Of a DNA stretch of 64,000 nucleotides, positions 8,577 through 16,440 are shown piece after piece. Where the stretch lies: contig CP084576.1 in NCBI GenBank assembly GCA_020410825.1, positions 496,001 through 560,000 of the forward strand. Direction: 5' to 3'. Every line of letters starts with the position of its first letter. Within the stretch, counting starts at the first letter, position 1. The position numbers were made by a program, and so were the translations under genes. The notes below the pieces were generated by a model. It ran no database searches. It saw only the letters and a program-made list of their open reading frames with translations, and had not been told where the DNA came from. The stretch is from Candidatus Megaera endosymbiont of Mesostigma viride (GTDB taxonomy: Bacteria > Pseudomonadota > Alphaproteobacteria > Rickettsiales > Rickettsiaceae).

Positions 8577-10457
8577 ATGAAAACAAACCGTTATAATCAA
8601 AACCACTTAGAATTAATTAAAGCCTTTGAAAAATTACTTCAGGAAAATATTACCTCCTTAAAGCAGCGAGCCTCAGAGAATATCGAGATGGCAGAAAAAT
8701 TTGTATCAGAAAGTATTAAGAGCTATATAAGTATTGGGGAAAGGTATTATAAGGAATTTCACCCAGAGGAATGGCAAACTAAGCTTGAAGAAGAAAAACA
8801 AAAGATCGAAAGCGAGTCGCAAAACCAAATTTGCAAAATTAATACAGAATTAGAAGAGCAAATAAAACAAGCGGGTGAAGCACACAAAAAAGCTATAGAA
8901 GAACAAGAAAAATTTCAAGAAAGTTTATTAGATATTGAAATTAACAGCCAAATTTCTCTGGCAGGCGGGCAAAAAACATTTTTTGTTAAAACTTTTTTAT
9001 CACAAATAGATAGTTGGGGTCATTTTGATAGAAGTACAGAAGCTTATATAAAAAAACAATTAGGAGATTATACCAAAGAAATTGGTAATTGGAAAGATTC
9101 AGGAGTAGTTACAGAATACATAGTTAGAAACTGTCAAAAAGAACTAGAGTCAATTTTTACAAAAAAATTACTTACTGATGAAGAAGAAGCTGTAGCTTTT
9201 TCCCATTTAGAAGAATATGGTTATCGATTCATGACAGAATATGGGCCTTTATTAAAGCTTGGTTCATCAGAAAAAATAGACCCGACTGTTAAAAAATTAC
9301 TCAGTTACTCCTATACTGACCAGGATACTGAATTAAGTCGCGAGGGCTTGAAAAACAAACTAATAAGAGACTTAACCAAAATTATTAAGGTTAATCCTAG
9401 TATAAAATTACTACTAAATGTCAGCCCCCAAGATGGTAATATTTATATATATGGCAAGAAACTATCAGAAATTATGGAACATAGCTTTGCACAAGATTTT
9501 GATGGATATTATGACAAACTACCTACTAAAAAAGTAGGTCATATAGTAGTTAGCAAAGCATCCTCATATATAGAAGATATGGAGAGTGATTTTGTTGATA
9601 TTTTTGTTCATGAACACATTCATCAAGCAATGGAAATCCTTTTTGATAATTTCTGTAAACCTTATAAGGCCGATGATCAGTTAGCTCAAGCAAGTTTCAG
9701 CCAAGTAATGAGATTTGTAAAAGAATCATATTTTTCAAGAATGGAAACACTAAAAGCAAAAGTTACAACTTTGGATTCCTCTGAATGGAATCTTCTCCCT
9801 TTTAATTCGATGGAAATAAATGGAGATACTGTAATAAAATTATCATTAGCACAAACCAAAGATATTAAAAAATCATTACAGGGAATTTTTACTCAGAGTG
9901 CTAAAGATATAGGAGATAAAAGCTCTCAAAGTAGTGTTTCTAATATAATTAGCATTATTGACTCTTATGTAGATAATGAAGAATTGTTATTCTCTCAAGG
10001 AGAAAACGTTTTTGATAAATTTTCTAAGGGGCTTTCTGAATTTTTACCAAGTTTGAAAGAAGGTTCTATAAAAATTATCTTAAGCTATTTAATTGACATT
10101 GAAGCAATTACCCCAGGTCCATTTCATTTCTTGAGTAGATATCCAGAAGAAGCTTGGGATTCAGAAGCAATAGCCCATTATTTTGAACACGTAGCAGCAG
10201 AAATAAGAGACCCATCATCTAAAACGAAATTGGCAGCCTGGAAGGAAACTGGAATTGATAAATATTTTACAGAGCATATATTGCCTCCTACTGTGGAACA
10301 TTTAACTCAAAAATTTTTTACAAATAACGATGAGAACAGAGAATTAGCAAAGAATTTACTAGCACCTTCTTGGAATTCAGAGGAAGTAGATACACTTTTT
10401 AATACAGCTCATAGCGTAAGTATTTTAGGAGGAGAGTTAGTTGAAGCAGCTTTTTAA
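8577..10457 (+). CDS. Uncharacterised 626-residue protein with a zincin-like HEHIH motif
   Basis: I do not recognise a family. There is no signal peptide or membrane helix. Residues 1 to about 125 are highly charged and predicted coiled coil (for example KLEEEKQKIESESQNQ). A mainly helical middle follows. Residues 345-349 read HEHIH inside DIFVHEHIHQAME, which fits the HExxH signature of zinc metallopeptidases: two zinc His and a catalytic Glu on a helix. A candidate third ligand is Glu530 in SEAIAHYFEH, about 180 residues later, resembling the E-x-F-A-E type helix of some toxin-like zincins. The gene stands alone, is flanked by a PAP2 gene and rnhB, and lies between two copies of the rnhB tail. 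A role as a peptidase effector is inference only. Confidence 0.6.
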   Translation: MKTNRYNQNHLELIKAFEKLLQENITSLKQRASENIEMAEKFVSESIKSYISIGERYYKEFHPEEWQTKLEEEKQKIESESQNQICKINTELEEQIKQAGEAHKKAIEEQEKFQESLLDIEINSQISLAGGQKTFFVKTFLSQIDSWGHFDRSTEAYIKKQLGDYTKEIGNWKDSGVVTEYIVRNCQKELESIFTKKLLTDEEEAVAFSHLEEYGYRFMTEYGPLLKLGSSEKIDPTVKKLLSYSYTDQDTELSREGLKNKLIRDLTKIIKVNPSIKLLLNVSPQDGNIYIYGKKLSEIMEHSFAQDFDGYYDKLPTKKVGHIVVSKASSYIEDMESDFVDIFVHEHIHQAMEILFDNFCKPYKADDQLAQASFSQVMRFVKESYFSRMETLKAKVTTLDSSEWNLLPFNSMEINGDTVIKLSLAQTKDIKKSLQGIFTQSAKDIGDKSSQSSVSNIISIIDSYVDNEELLFSQGENVFDKFSKGLSEFLPSLKEGSIKIILSYLIDIEAITPGPFHFLSRYPEEAWDSEAIAHYFEHVAAEIRDPSSKTKLAAWKETGIDKYFTEHILPPTVEHLTQKFFTNNDENRELAKNLLAPSWNSEEVDTLFNTAHSVSILGGELVEAAF

Positions 10458-10468
10458 AGCTGCTTCAA
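10441..10468 (+). terminator. Perfect hairpin overlapping the stop codon
   Basis: Arms at 10441-10453 and 10456-10468 are perfectly complementary over 13 bases, with the TAA stop of the upstream gene near the loop. The last codons (Val-Glu-Ala-Ala-Phe) thus form the left arm. No strong T-run follows, so this may be a weak terminator or an mRNA 3'-end stabiliser rather than a classical intrinsic terminator. Confidence 0.45.
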
Positions 10469-10516
10469 ACTTTAAACCATTAGCAAGTACTTCATCATAC
10501 TGACCTCTTTTATTAC

Positions 10517-11095
10517 TCAAGCAGTATTTTTAAGCTTAAAGCTTAGGCGATGATGGATAGAAGAGCCGTATTTTTCTATTGCAGATATATGTTCTTTTGT
10601 CCCATAACCAGAATTTTTAGCCCAGAAATAATATGGAAACTCCTGATGCAGTAATCCCATTATTCTATCCCTGGTAACTTTAGCTATTATTGAAGCTGCA
10701 GCTATAGATATAGACTTATCATCCCCTTTTATATAGCTTACAAAACGTTTATCACTAAATTTCATATTACCGTCTACAATTACTACAGAAGGTTCCTTTA
10801 TTAACCCTTCTACCGCAAGGACACAAGCTTTTTTCGTTGCTTCTAGTATGTTTATTTCATCAATTTCTTTTGGCTCTACAACACCAATTGACCACACATA
10901 ATTTTGAGTAATTTTTACGTACAATTCTTCTCTTTTATTTTTAGATAATTTTTTTGAATCCTTAATACCTTTAATTAAATTGTTTTGATCAATAATAACT
11001 GCAGCAGCTACTACAGGGCCAGCTAGTGGGCCTCTGCCCGCTTCGTCTACGCCAGCTACTACCCCTTGATAATTTGATTCAATAGATAAATCCAT
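10517..11095 (-). CDS. rnhB: Ribonuclease HII
   Basis: The protein has 192 residues, typical for bacterial RNase HII. The first motif GVDEAGRGPLAGPVVAAAV carries the catalytic Asp-Glu pair. KDSKKLS follows, then VIVDGN, KGDDKSISIAAASIIAKVTRD and the C-terminal SGYGTKEH. The enzyme removes single ribonucleotides and RNA primers from DNA hybrids. It lies directly downstream of rsmE on the same strand with 4 bases between them, so the two are likely co-transcribed. The last 22 bases of the gene recur about 2 kb away at 8439-8460. Confidence 0.97.
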   Translation of the reverse strand: MDLSIESNYQGVVAGVDEAGRGPLAGPVVAAAVIIDQNNLIKGIKDSKKLSKNKREELYVKITQNYVWSIGVVEPKEIDEINILEATKKACVLAVEGLIKEPSVVIVDGNMKFSDKRFVSYIKGDDKSISIAAASIIAKVTRDRIMGLLHQEFPYYFWAKNSGYGTKEHISAIEKYGSSIHHRLSFKLKNTA

Positions 11096-11099
11096 TTTC

Positions 11100-11819
11100 T
11101 TACTCTCTCATTAAATTTACGCACGCAACCATATTAATTGCGGCTACCTCGCTTCTAAGCACCCTATTACCAAGACTTACAGAAATAATCTTAGGATTAG
11201 ATATAAGTTTTTCCTTTTCACTTGGAGAAAAACCGCCTTCCGGTCCTACCAGAATAGCAATATTTTCTTCAAACTTTTTTATGGAGTTAATTTTTACTCC
11301 ACCACTTTCCTCCTCATTTGCAAAAATAATCTGATCTACCCCGTTAATATTCCAAAACTCTTTAAGATTAACGGGTAAACGCAATACGGGTATTACAAAG
11401 CCTTCGCTCTGCTCTACTGACTCTATTATGCATTTGGTAAGCCTTTGCTGATTGATACTCTTAAATTGCGTCCTTTCTGAAATTAGCGGAATAATTTCAG
11501 TAACCCCCTGCTGTACCACTGCTTTAAGTGCTTCTGTAAATCTATCTGGTTTAATAATACACATAGCTAAAATCAGCGATTTCTGATGCTCAACTTTCCG
11601 TAACTTTTGCCCTATAAATACTTGTAAATCACGCTTATTAATTGCTCTAACCTCAGCTTTAAATTCTCCGTCGATGCTATTAAACAACCGGAATTCTTCA
11701 GAAATTTTCATCCGCAAAACTGACTTACAATAATGAAAAATATCATCGCTTAAGGTTATGATTTGATTTTTAGCGATTCTAGAAGTAGTATAAATTCTGC
11801 TTAAGCTAGAAAATTTCAT
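11100..11819 (-). CDS. rsmE: RsmE, 16S rRNA m3U1498 methyltransferase
   Basis: This is a SPOUT-type methyltransferase of about 239 residues from the preferred ATG at 11819. An N-terminal PUA-like barrel (SRIYTTSRIA...FHYCKSVLRM) is followed by the SPOUT domain with the knotted cofactor site ILVGPEGGFSPSEKE and SLGNRVLRSEVAAI. It methylates U1498 of 16S rRNA using S-adenosylmethionine. An upstream start at 11912 would add 31 hydrophobic, poorly conserved residues and would overlap the divergent SdhAF4 gene, so I reject it. The next gene downstream is rnhB. Confidence 0.93.
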   Translation of the reverse strand: MKFSSLSRIYTTSRIAKNQIITLSDDIFHYCKSVLRMKISEEFRLFNSIDGEFKAEVRAINKRDLQVFIGQKLRKVEHQKSLILAMCIIKPDRFTEALKAVVQQGVTEIIPLISERTQFKSINQQRLTKCIIESVEQSEGFVIPVLRLPVNLKEFWNINGVDQIIFANEEESGGVKINSIKKFEENIAILVGPEGGFSPSEKEKLISNPKIISVSLGNRVLRSEVAAINMVACVNLMRE

Positions 11820-11835
11820 ATTTAAATAATTTAGA

Positions 11836-12021
11836 ATGTTAAAAAAGCGATCTCCAAAACATTTATCGGATAATACTCTAACCAATAAAAACAAGGCAAG
11901 TAAAAAGGACAATAAACTTTTTTCAGAAGGGAGTAAAGATAAGGAATTTGGTGGCCCTAAAGGACCAGAACCAACTCGATACGGTGACTGGGAAGTTAAC
12001 GGAAGAGTTTCAGACTTTTAA
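11836..12021 (+). CDS. DUF1674 / SdhAF4-like succinate dehydrogenase assembly factor
   Basis: This small protein of 61 residues is basic at the N-terminus. Its C-terminus reads [16 protein letters not shown] followed by EVNGRVSDF, the signature of the DUF1674 family. The mitochondrial member, SDHAF4, helps flavinylated SdhA assemble into complex II. The motif is too complete for a chance frame. The start codon is 16 bases from the divergent rsmE start, and uvrD begins 5 bases after the stop, so it may be co-transcribed with the helicase. No sdh genes are in the window. Confidence 0.88.
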   Translation: MLKKRSPKHLSDNTLTNKNKASKKDNKLFSEGSKDKEFGGPKGPEPTRYGDWEVNGRVSDF

Positions 12022-12026
12022 ATACC

Positions 12027-14192
12027 ATGCAACCTTTAAATCCACCTCAAAAAGAAGCTGTTGAAACTACCGAAGGCCCCTTGCTCGTACTAGCTGGAGC
12101 TGGAACCGGTAAAACCAAGGTTTTAACTAGTAGAATAGCTTATATAATTAGCAATAATCTCGCCTATCCAAGCCAAATACTAGCTGTTACTTTTTCAAAT
12201 AAAGCAGCGAAAGAAATGCAAAACCGAATTAATGACATTACTGCTTCTGATGGTTTAAATATAGGTACATTTCACTCTATCTCTACGAGAATATTGAGAT
12301 CTCATATCCATTTAATTGATAACGGTATGAGCCAAAATTTTAATATTGTCGACCAGGATGAGCAAATAAAATTAGTCAAAAACATTGCCCTTGAAAATAA
12401 TATTGATATTAAGAAGTATCCTCCTAAATTACTGCATGTTATTATCTCTAAATGGAAAGATCAAGGGGTTATACCTGAAAAGGTTAACAGCTCCGATACT
12501 ACAAGCCAGGAGTCACAAATTGCTTATGTTATTTACCAAAAATATCAAAAAATCTTACAAGAGTCCAACCTTGCTGATTTTGGCGATCTATTATTATACT
12601 GCAATCAATTACTCATCAATAATCCTGAGGTTCTTAAATATTACCAAAATAAATTTAAATATATTTTAATTGACGAATACCAGGACACTAATGCTGTTCA
12701 GTATGTATGGGCTAGAATGCTTGCAAGTGATCATAAAAATATTTGCTGTGTTGGGGACGATGATCAATCCATATATAGTTGGCGAGGGGCTGAGGTAAAA
12801 AACATCCTCCGTTTTGAAAAAGATTTTCCAAATGCAAAAATCATTAAACTAGAACAAAATTATCGCTCCGGTTCTCATATCCTGGAAGCAGCATCTAGTA
12901 TCATAAGAAATAACAAGAACAGACATCACAAGAATCTTTGGACTGAAACACAATCACAGGAAAAAATAAAAGTAATTTCCTGCTGGAATGAAAAAGAAGA
13001 AGCCAGATTCGTAGCGAACCAAATAGGAAAATATATTAATTCTAAACAATACAACGCAGGTCAAATTGCCATTCTTGTCAGAGCTGGCTTTCAAACCAGA
13101 GCTTTTGAAGAAGTGTTTATCAGTAACACCATGCCTTACCAGATAATTGGCGGCTTAAGGTTTTATGAAAGAATGGAGATTAGGGATTTACTTGCTTATA
13201 TCCGTCTTGCGATCAATAAAAATGACAATCTAGCTTTTGAAAGAGTGATTAATGTTCCAAAAAGATCAATCGGCAATGCTACCCTAAAAAAGATTAAGGA
13301 TAAAGCCACCGATTACTCTGTTTCAGCGTTTAGCGCTTTAGAAAAAATGATTAAAAATGATGAGGTTAAAGGAAAAATCAAAGAAAACCTTCAGCATTTT
13401 GTTACACTCATTAATCAAGCATCTTTAAGATATGAAAATGAATCCGCATTTGACGTAACAAAATTCATTCTTGAAAAATCCGGTTATTTAGCGGCTTTAA
13501 AAGAAGAAAAAACTGAAGAATCCAGAAGTAGAATTGAAAATATCAATGAAATGCTACAAGCCATAGACGAAGCTGGCACTATTAACGAATTTGTTGAACA
13601 TACAAGTTTAGTCATGGATAATGAGATGCTTGAATCTGATTATGGCGGCACAGTGAAAATCATGACCTTGCACGCTTCAAAAGGACTTGAATTTGATGTA
13701 GTATTTCTACCAGGATGGGAAGAAGGAATATTTCCTCACCAAAAATCTATGTTAGAACAAGGAGATAAGGGATTAGAAGAAGAAAGACGCATTGCCTACG
13801 TAGGGGTTACCAGGGCTAAAAAGGAGTTATTTATTACCTATGCCGAAAGCAGAAGAATATTTGCTGAAATATTAAACTCAATACCTTCCCGCTTCTTAGC
13901 CGAAATTCCAGCTGAAATATGCCATAAAATTTCCAGTTCAAACCAACTAAATTATTTAGGCTCAAAACATAGTTTTTATTTTGAAAATAATAATACCGCT
14001 GCTACTTACACGCCTGCTTCTATTAAACTTATCCCTGAAAGCCAATCGAATGAGAAACGTCCCGGGAACAAGATCAACCACGAAAAATTCGGCGATGGAA
14101 TAATTATTCGAAAAAACGGCGATAGCCTAGATATAGTTTTTGAAAAATGCGGGTTAAAAACTATAAAGGAAAGTTATATTAAATTAATTTAA
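12027..14192 (+). CDS. uvrD: UvrD/PcrA-type superfamily 1 DNA helicase
   Basis: The protein has 721 residues, the size of UvrD/PcrA. Visible motifs are Q ([10 protein letters not shown]), Walker A ([12 protein letters not shown]), Ia ([12 protein letters not shown]), II ([10 protein letters not shown]), III ([14 protein letters not shown]), IV (LEQNYRS), V ([25 protein letters not shown]) and VI ([15 protein letters not shown]). The C-terminus ends in a Tudor-like fold ([16 protein letters not shown]...LDIVFE). It unwinds DNA 3' to 5' in nucleotide excision and mismatch repair, and mutL is also in this window. UvrD and PcrA cannot be separated by sequence alone. Confidence 0.93.
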   Translation: MQPLNPPQKEAVETTEGPLLVLAGAGTGKTKVLTSRIAYIISNNLAYPSQILAVTFSNKAAKEMQNRINDITASDGLNIGTFHSISTRILRSHIHLIDNGMSQNFNIVDQDEQIKLVKNIALENNIDIKKYPPKLLHVIISKWKDQGVIPEKVNSSDTTSQESQIAYVIYQKYQKILQESNLADFGDLLLYCNQLLINNPEVLKYYQNKFKYILIDEYQDTNAVQYVWARMLASDHKNICCVGDDDQSIYSWRGAEVKNILRFEKDFPNAKIIKLEQNYRSGSHILEAASSIIRNNKNRHHKNLWTETQSQEKIKVISCWNEKEEARFVANQIGKYINSKQYNAGQIAILVRAGFQTRAFEEVFISNTMPYQIIGGLRFYERMEIRDLLAYIRLAINKNDNLAFERVINVPKRSIGNATLKKIKDKATDYSVSAFSALEKMIKNDEVKGKIKENLQHFVTLINQASLRYENESAFDVTKFILEKSGYLAALKEEKTEESRSRIENINEMLQAIDEAGTINEFVEHTSLVMDNEMLESDYGGTVKIMTLHASKGLEFDVVFLPGWEEGIFPHQKSMLEQGDKGLEEERRIAYVGVTRAKKELFITYAESRRIFAEILNSIPSRFLAEIPAEICHKISSSNQLNYLGSKHSFYFENNNTAATYTPASIKLIPESQSNEKRPGNKINHEKFGDGIIIRKNGDSLDIVFEKCGLKTIKESYIKLI

Positions 14193-14215
14193 AACATAAT
14201 GTATAAATTAATAAT

Positions 14216-14262
14216 TTGACAATTTTTCTTTAAACCTCTTGAAATATATTTTTTTATTATAA
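14216..14262 (+). promoter_or_regulatory. Candidate promoter region of the small heat-shock genes
   Basis: A perfect TTGACA lies at 14216-14221 and a CTTGAA, the heat-shock sigma -35 core, at 14238-14243. AT-rich -10-like stretches follow. None of the pairs has ideal spacing, so which sigma factor acts is uncertain. A heat-shock promoter would fit the downstream genes. Confidence 0.3.
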
Positions 14263-14301
14263 AATATATATTGTAAATACAAATCTTATAAGGAGGAAAT
14301 C

Positions 14302-14748
14302 ATGGCATATTTACCAAAACTAAGATCCAAATCAGAATCTATAAGAACAAGGGATAGTGTATTTGATGACTTGTTTAATGAACTTTATTCTTTACCAACC
14401 TCTTTTTTATCTAAAAGTGGAGTGGACTTATCTCCCAGAATTGATATATCTGAAACAGATGCTGCGTATAAGATAGAAGCGGAACTGCCGGGAATAAACC
14501 AAAAAGAAATAGATGTAAAAATAGATAACAACATTCTTACTATAAAAGGAAAAAAAGAAGATATAAAAGAAGAAAAAGAGAAGAACTACCATTTAAGAGA
14601 AAGGTATTATGGAGCATTCCAAAGATCAATTTCTCTGCCTAATAACATTGAACCAGAAAAAATTAAAGCGAGTTTCGAAAACGGAGTTCTAAATATATCA
14701 GTACCGAAAAATGATAAAAGAACCCCTAAAAAAATAGAAATAAGTTAA
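14302..14748 (+). CDS. Small heat-shock protein, Hsp20 family
   Basis: This 148-residue Hsp20 has its alpha-crystallin domain at about residues 47-140: PRIDISETDAAYKIEAELPG at the start, RYYGAFQRSISLP in the middle, and the closing FENGVLNISVPK. The C-terminal IEIS tail supplies an I-x-I-like anchor. These chaperones hold unfolding proteins for later refolding. An excellent Shine-Dalgarno AGGAGG sits at 14291-14296, 5 bases before the ATG, indicating strong translation. It is followed after 31 bases by a second Hsp20 gene, and the pair resembles the hspC1/hspC2 genes named in Rickettsia. Confidence 0.93.
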   Translation: MAYLPKLRSKSESIRTRDSVFDDLFNELYSLPTSFLSKSGVDLSPRIDISETDAAYKIEAELPGINQKEIDVKIDNNILTIKGKKEDIKEEKEKNYHLRERYYGAFQRSISLPNNIEPEKIKASFENGVLNISVPKNDKRTPKKIEIS

Positions 14749-14779
14749 ATAAACTAAATAAGAATAATGAGGTTAGTAT

Positions 14780-15433
14780 ATGAATGTAACTGATCAAAAA
14801 CCACTTGATTGTAAATGGAGCAATTACAAGGTTATATTAGCTGTATTAGGCTTTAGTACCTGCCTATTTTTGGCAGGTACTATATATTTCTTAGTAAAAT
14901 GTTATAACCAGAATCAAATCATTTCGGAACAATTATTAGAGTACAAGAATCAGCTTAATTATAATAAACCCCAGCCATTGCTTCTGGATGATAATTTTGA
15001 GCGTAGAATGAAAAAATTGTTTGCCGAAATGAATTTAATTCCCAGACAATCCTTATTCAACCTTATTGATCGTGATTTTTTTAATTCCCACATTCGCGGG
15101 GAAAATTTATTAAATGATAATTATTTAAATCACTCTACAATTGAGGTATTAGATAAAGAATATCTAATTACGCTGGCAATACCAGGATTTATAAAAGAAC
15201 AAATAAAATTAGAATTAAATGGCAATATCCTGACAATTTCTGCGGAAAATAAAGAACAATCAGATGAAAATAATACTAAAAAAAATATAAGTAGTAAATT
15301 CAAACAGGTAATTAGCTTAAATAATGATATTGAACGGGACTCAATTAAATCATCATTAAAAGACGGTATACTAACTATAAGTATTCCACGTAGCCAGCAA
15401 AAAGGAGAACCTCAAACCATAAATATTGAGTAA
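14780..15433 (+). CDS. Membrane-anchored Hsp20-family protein
   Basis: The protein has 217 residues. A hydrophobic helix at about residues 19-41 (VILAVLGFSTCLFLAGTIYF) is followed by a linker and then an alpha-crystallin domain (about 118-215) with EVLDKEYLITLAIPGF and LKDGILTISIPRS. It therefore looks like a small heat-shock protein tethered to the inner membrane, with the chaperone domain probably on the periplasmic side because few positive charges follow the helix; this topology is inference. It lies 31 bases after the soluble Hsp20 gene and is followed by a clear terminator, so the two form an operon. Confidence 0.85.
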   Translation: MNVTDQKPLDCKWSNYKVILAVLGFSTCLFLAGTIYFLVKCYNQNQIISEQLLEYKNQLNYNKPQPLLLDDNFERRMKKLFAEMNLIPRQSLFNLIDRDFFNSHIRGENLLNDNYLNHSTIEVLDKEYLITLAIPGFIKEQIKLELNGNILTISAENKEQSDENNTKKNISSKFKQVISLNNDIERDSIKSSLKDGILTISIPRSQQKGEPQTINIE

Positions 15434-15443
15434 AATATACTTA

Positions 15444-15465
15444 AAGCCCAATATTTATTGGGCTT
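15444..15465 (+). terminator. Intrinsic terminator after the Hsp20 operon
   Basis: A perfect 9-base stem (AAGCCCAAT / ATTGGGCTT) with a 4-base loop is followed by an A/T-rich stretch. It lies 11 bases after the stop codon of the second Hsp20 gene. Confidence 0.75.
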
Positions 15466-15507
15466 ATAATAATAATTTACTTAATTGTCTTATGGATATC
15501 TTAAAAA

Positions 15508-16395
15508 ATGGATAATTTTACAACCAATATACTTAATATTTATAAGGACAAGGGTAAAAAGTGGCTTACAGATTTACCTACTATTATAAAAAGACTAGCA
15601 AGTGAATATAATTTGTCTGGTTTAAAACCGTTAAGTAACCTAAGTTATAATTATGTGTTATCCGGTTTTTTAGGTAATAGGCCTATTATTTTGAAATTAG
15701 GACTTGATAACGATGCTTTAAAACAAGAAGCATCCTCTCTTCAAGCATTTGCTGAATTTGGAGGAATAAAAGTTCTAGTAGCAAAAAAAGGTTTTCTGCT
15801 CCTAGAAAAAGCTATTCCCGGCATATCTTTAAAATCATATTTCCCTTTACAAGATAATGATTCCGTAGAAATAGCCTGCAACATTATAAACCTTCTACAT
15901 CAGGCACCAATTCCAAAAAATCCCCAGTTTCCTGATATCCAGGATTGGCTTAGAAGTTTAGATCACGATACTAGTAATAAAAATTTAAAAAATTATTTAC
16001 AAAAAGCCCGATATATTCGTAATCAGTTATTAGCAACTGCACCGGATCCTGTTTTACTTCACGGTGATTTACATCATGAAAATATTATAAAACATGGAGA
16101 TAATTGGGTGGTTATTGATTCAAAAGGTGTAACAGGTGAACCAGCTTATGAAATAGCTGCATTTATACGCAATCCTATCCCTGAGTTGTTAAAATCCAGA
16201 AATATGGCAAGTATTATTAACAACCGGATCGCTTATTTTGCCTATAAACTTAAAATCAAACCGGAGCGTATTGAAGGTTGGTGTTTTGTGCAAGCCGTAC
16301 TTGCATGGGTTTGGATTTTAGAAGATGGCGGGAATGAAAAGTGCTTTAAATACTTGGTAGAAATCCTAGCAGATTGCCTAGCAAATAATAAATAA
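15508..16395 (+). CDS. APH(6)/hydroxyurea-kinase-like phosphotransferase
   Basis: The 295-residue protein carries the catalytic loop of the aminoglycoside/choline kinase fold: LLHGDLHHENII, with the catalytic Asp and Asn, then VVIDSKGVTGEPAYEIAAFIRNP, where the magnesium Asp follows. The SKGVTGEPAYEIA context is characteristic of the APH(6) and hydroxyurea phosphotransferase group. In bacteria without antibiotic exposure, such chromosomal proteins usually have unknown small-molecule substrates, so resistance should not be assumed. It follows the Hsp20 terminator and converges with the tlc gene. Confidence 0.8.
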   Translation: MDNFTTNILNIYKDKGKKWLTDLPTIIKRLASEYNLSGLKPLSNLSYNYVLSGFLGNRPIILKLGLDNDALKQEASSLQAFAEFGGIKVLVAKKGFLLLEKAIPGISLKSYFPLQDNDSVEIACNIINLLHQAPIPKNPQFPDIQDWLRSLDHDTSNKNLKNYLQKARYIRNQLLATAPDPVLLHGDLHHENIIKHGDNWVVIDSKGVTGEPAYEIAAFIRNPIPELLKSRNMASIINNRIAYFAYKLKIKPERIEGWCFVQAVLAWVWILEDGGNEKCFKYLVEILADCLANNK

Positions 16396-16440
16396 TTTTG
16401 AATAAACATCAAATAACTATGGCTTAAATCAAAATAACCC

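Noticed and set aside
11820..11912. An upstream start for rsmE adding 31 residues
   Set aside because: The extension is hydrophobic and unlike RsmE, and it overlaps the divergent SdhAF4 gene; the ATG at 11819 begins at the conserved domain.
15508..16395. Reading the APH(6)-like gene as an antibiotic-resistance determinant
   Set aside because: It is a core-looking single gene without mobile context; substrates of such chromosomal kinases are usually unknown.
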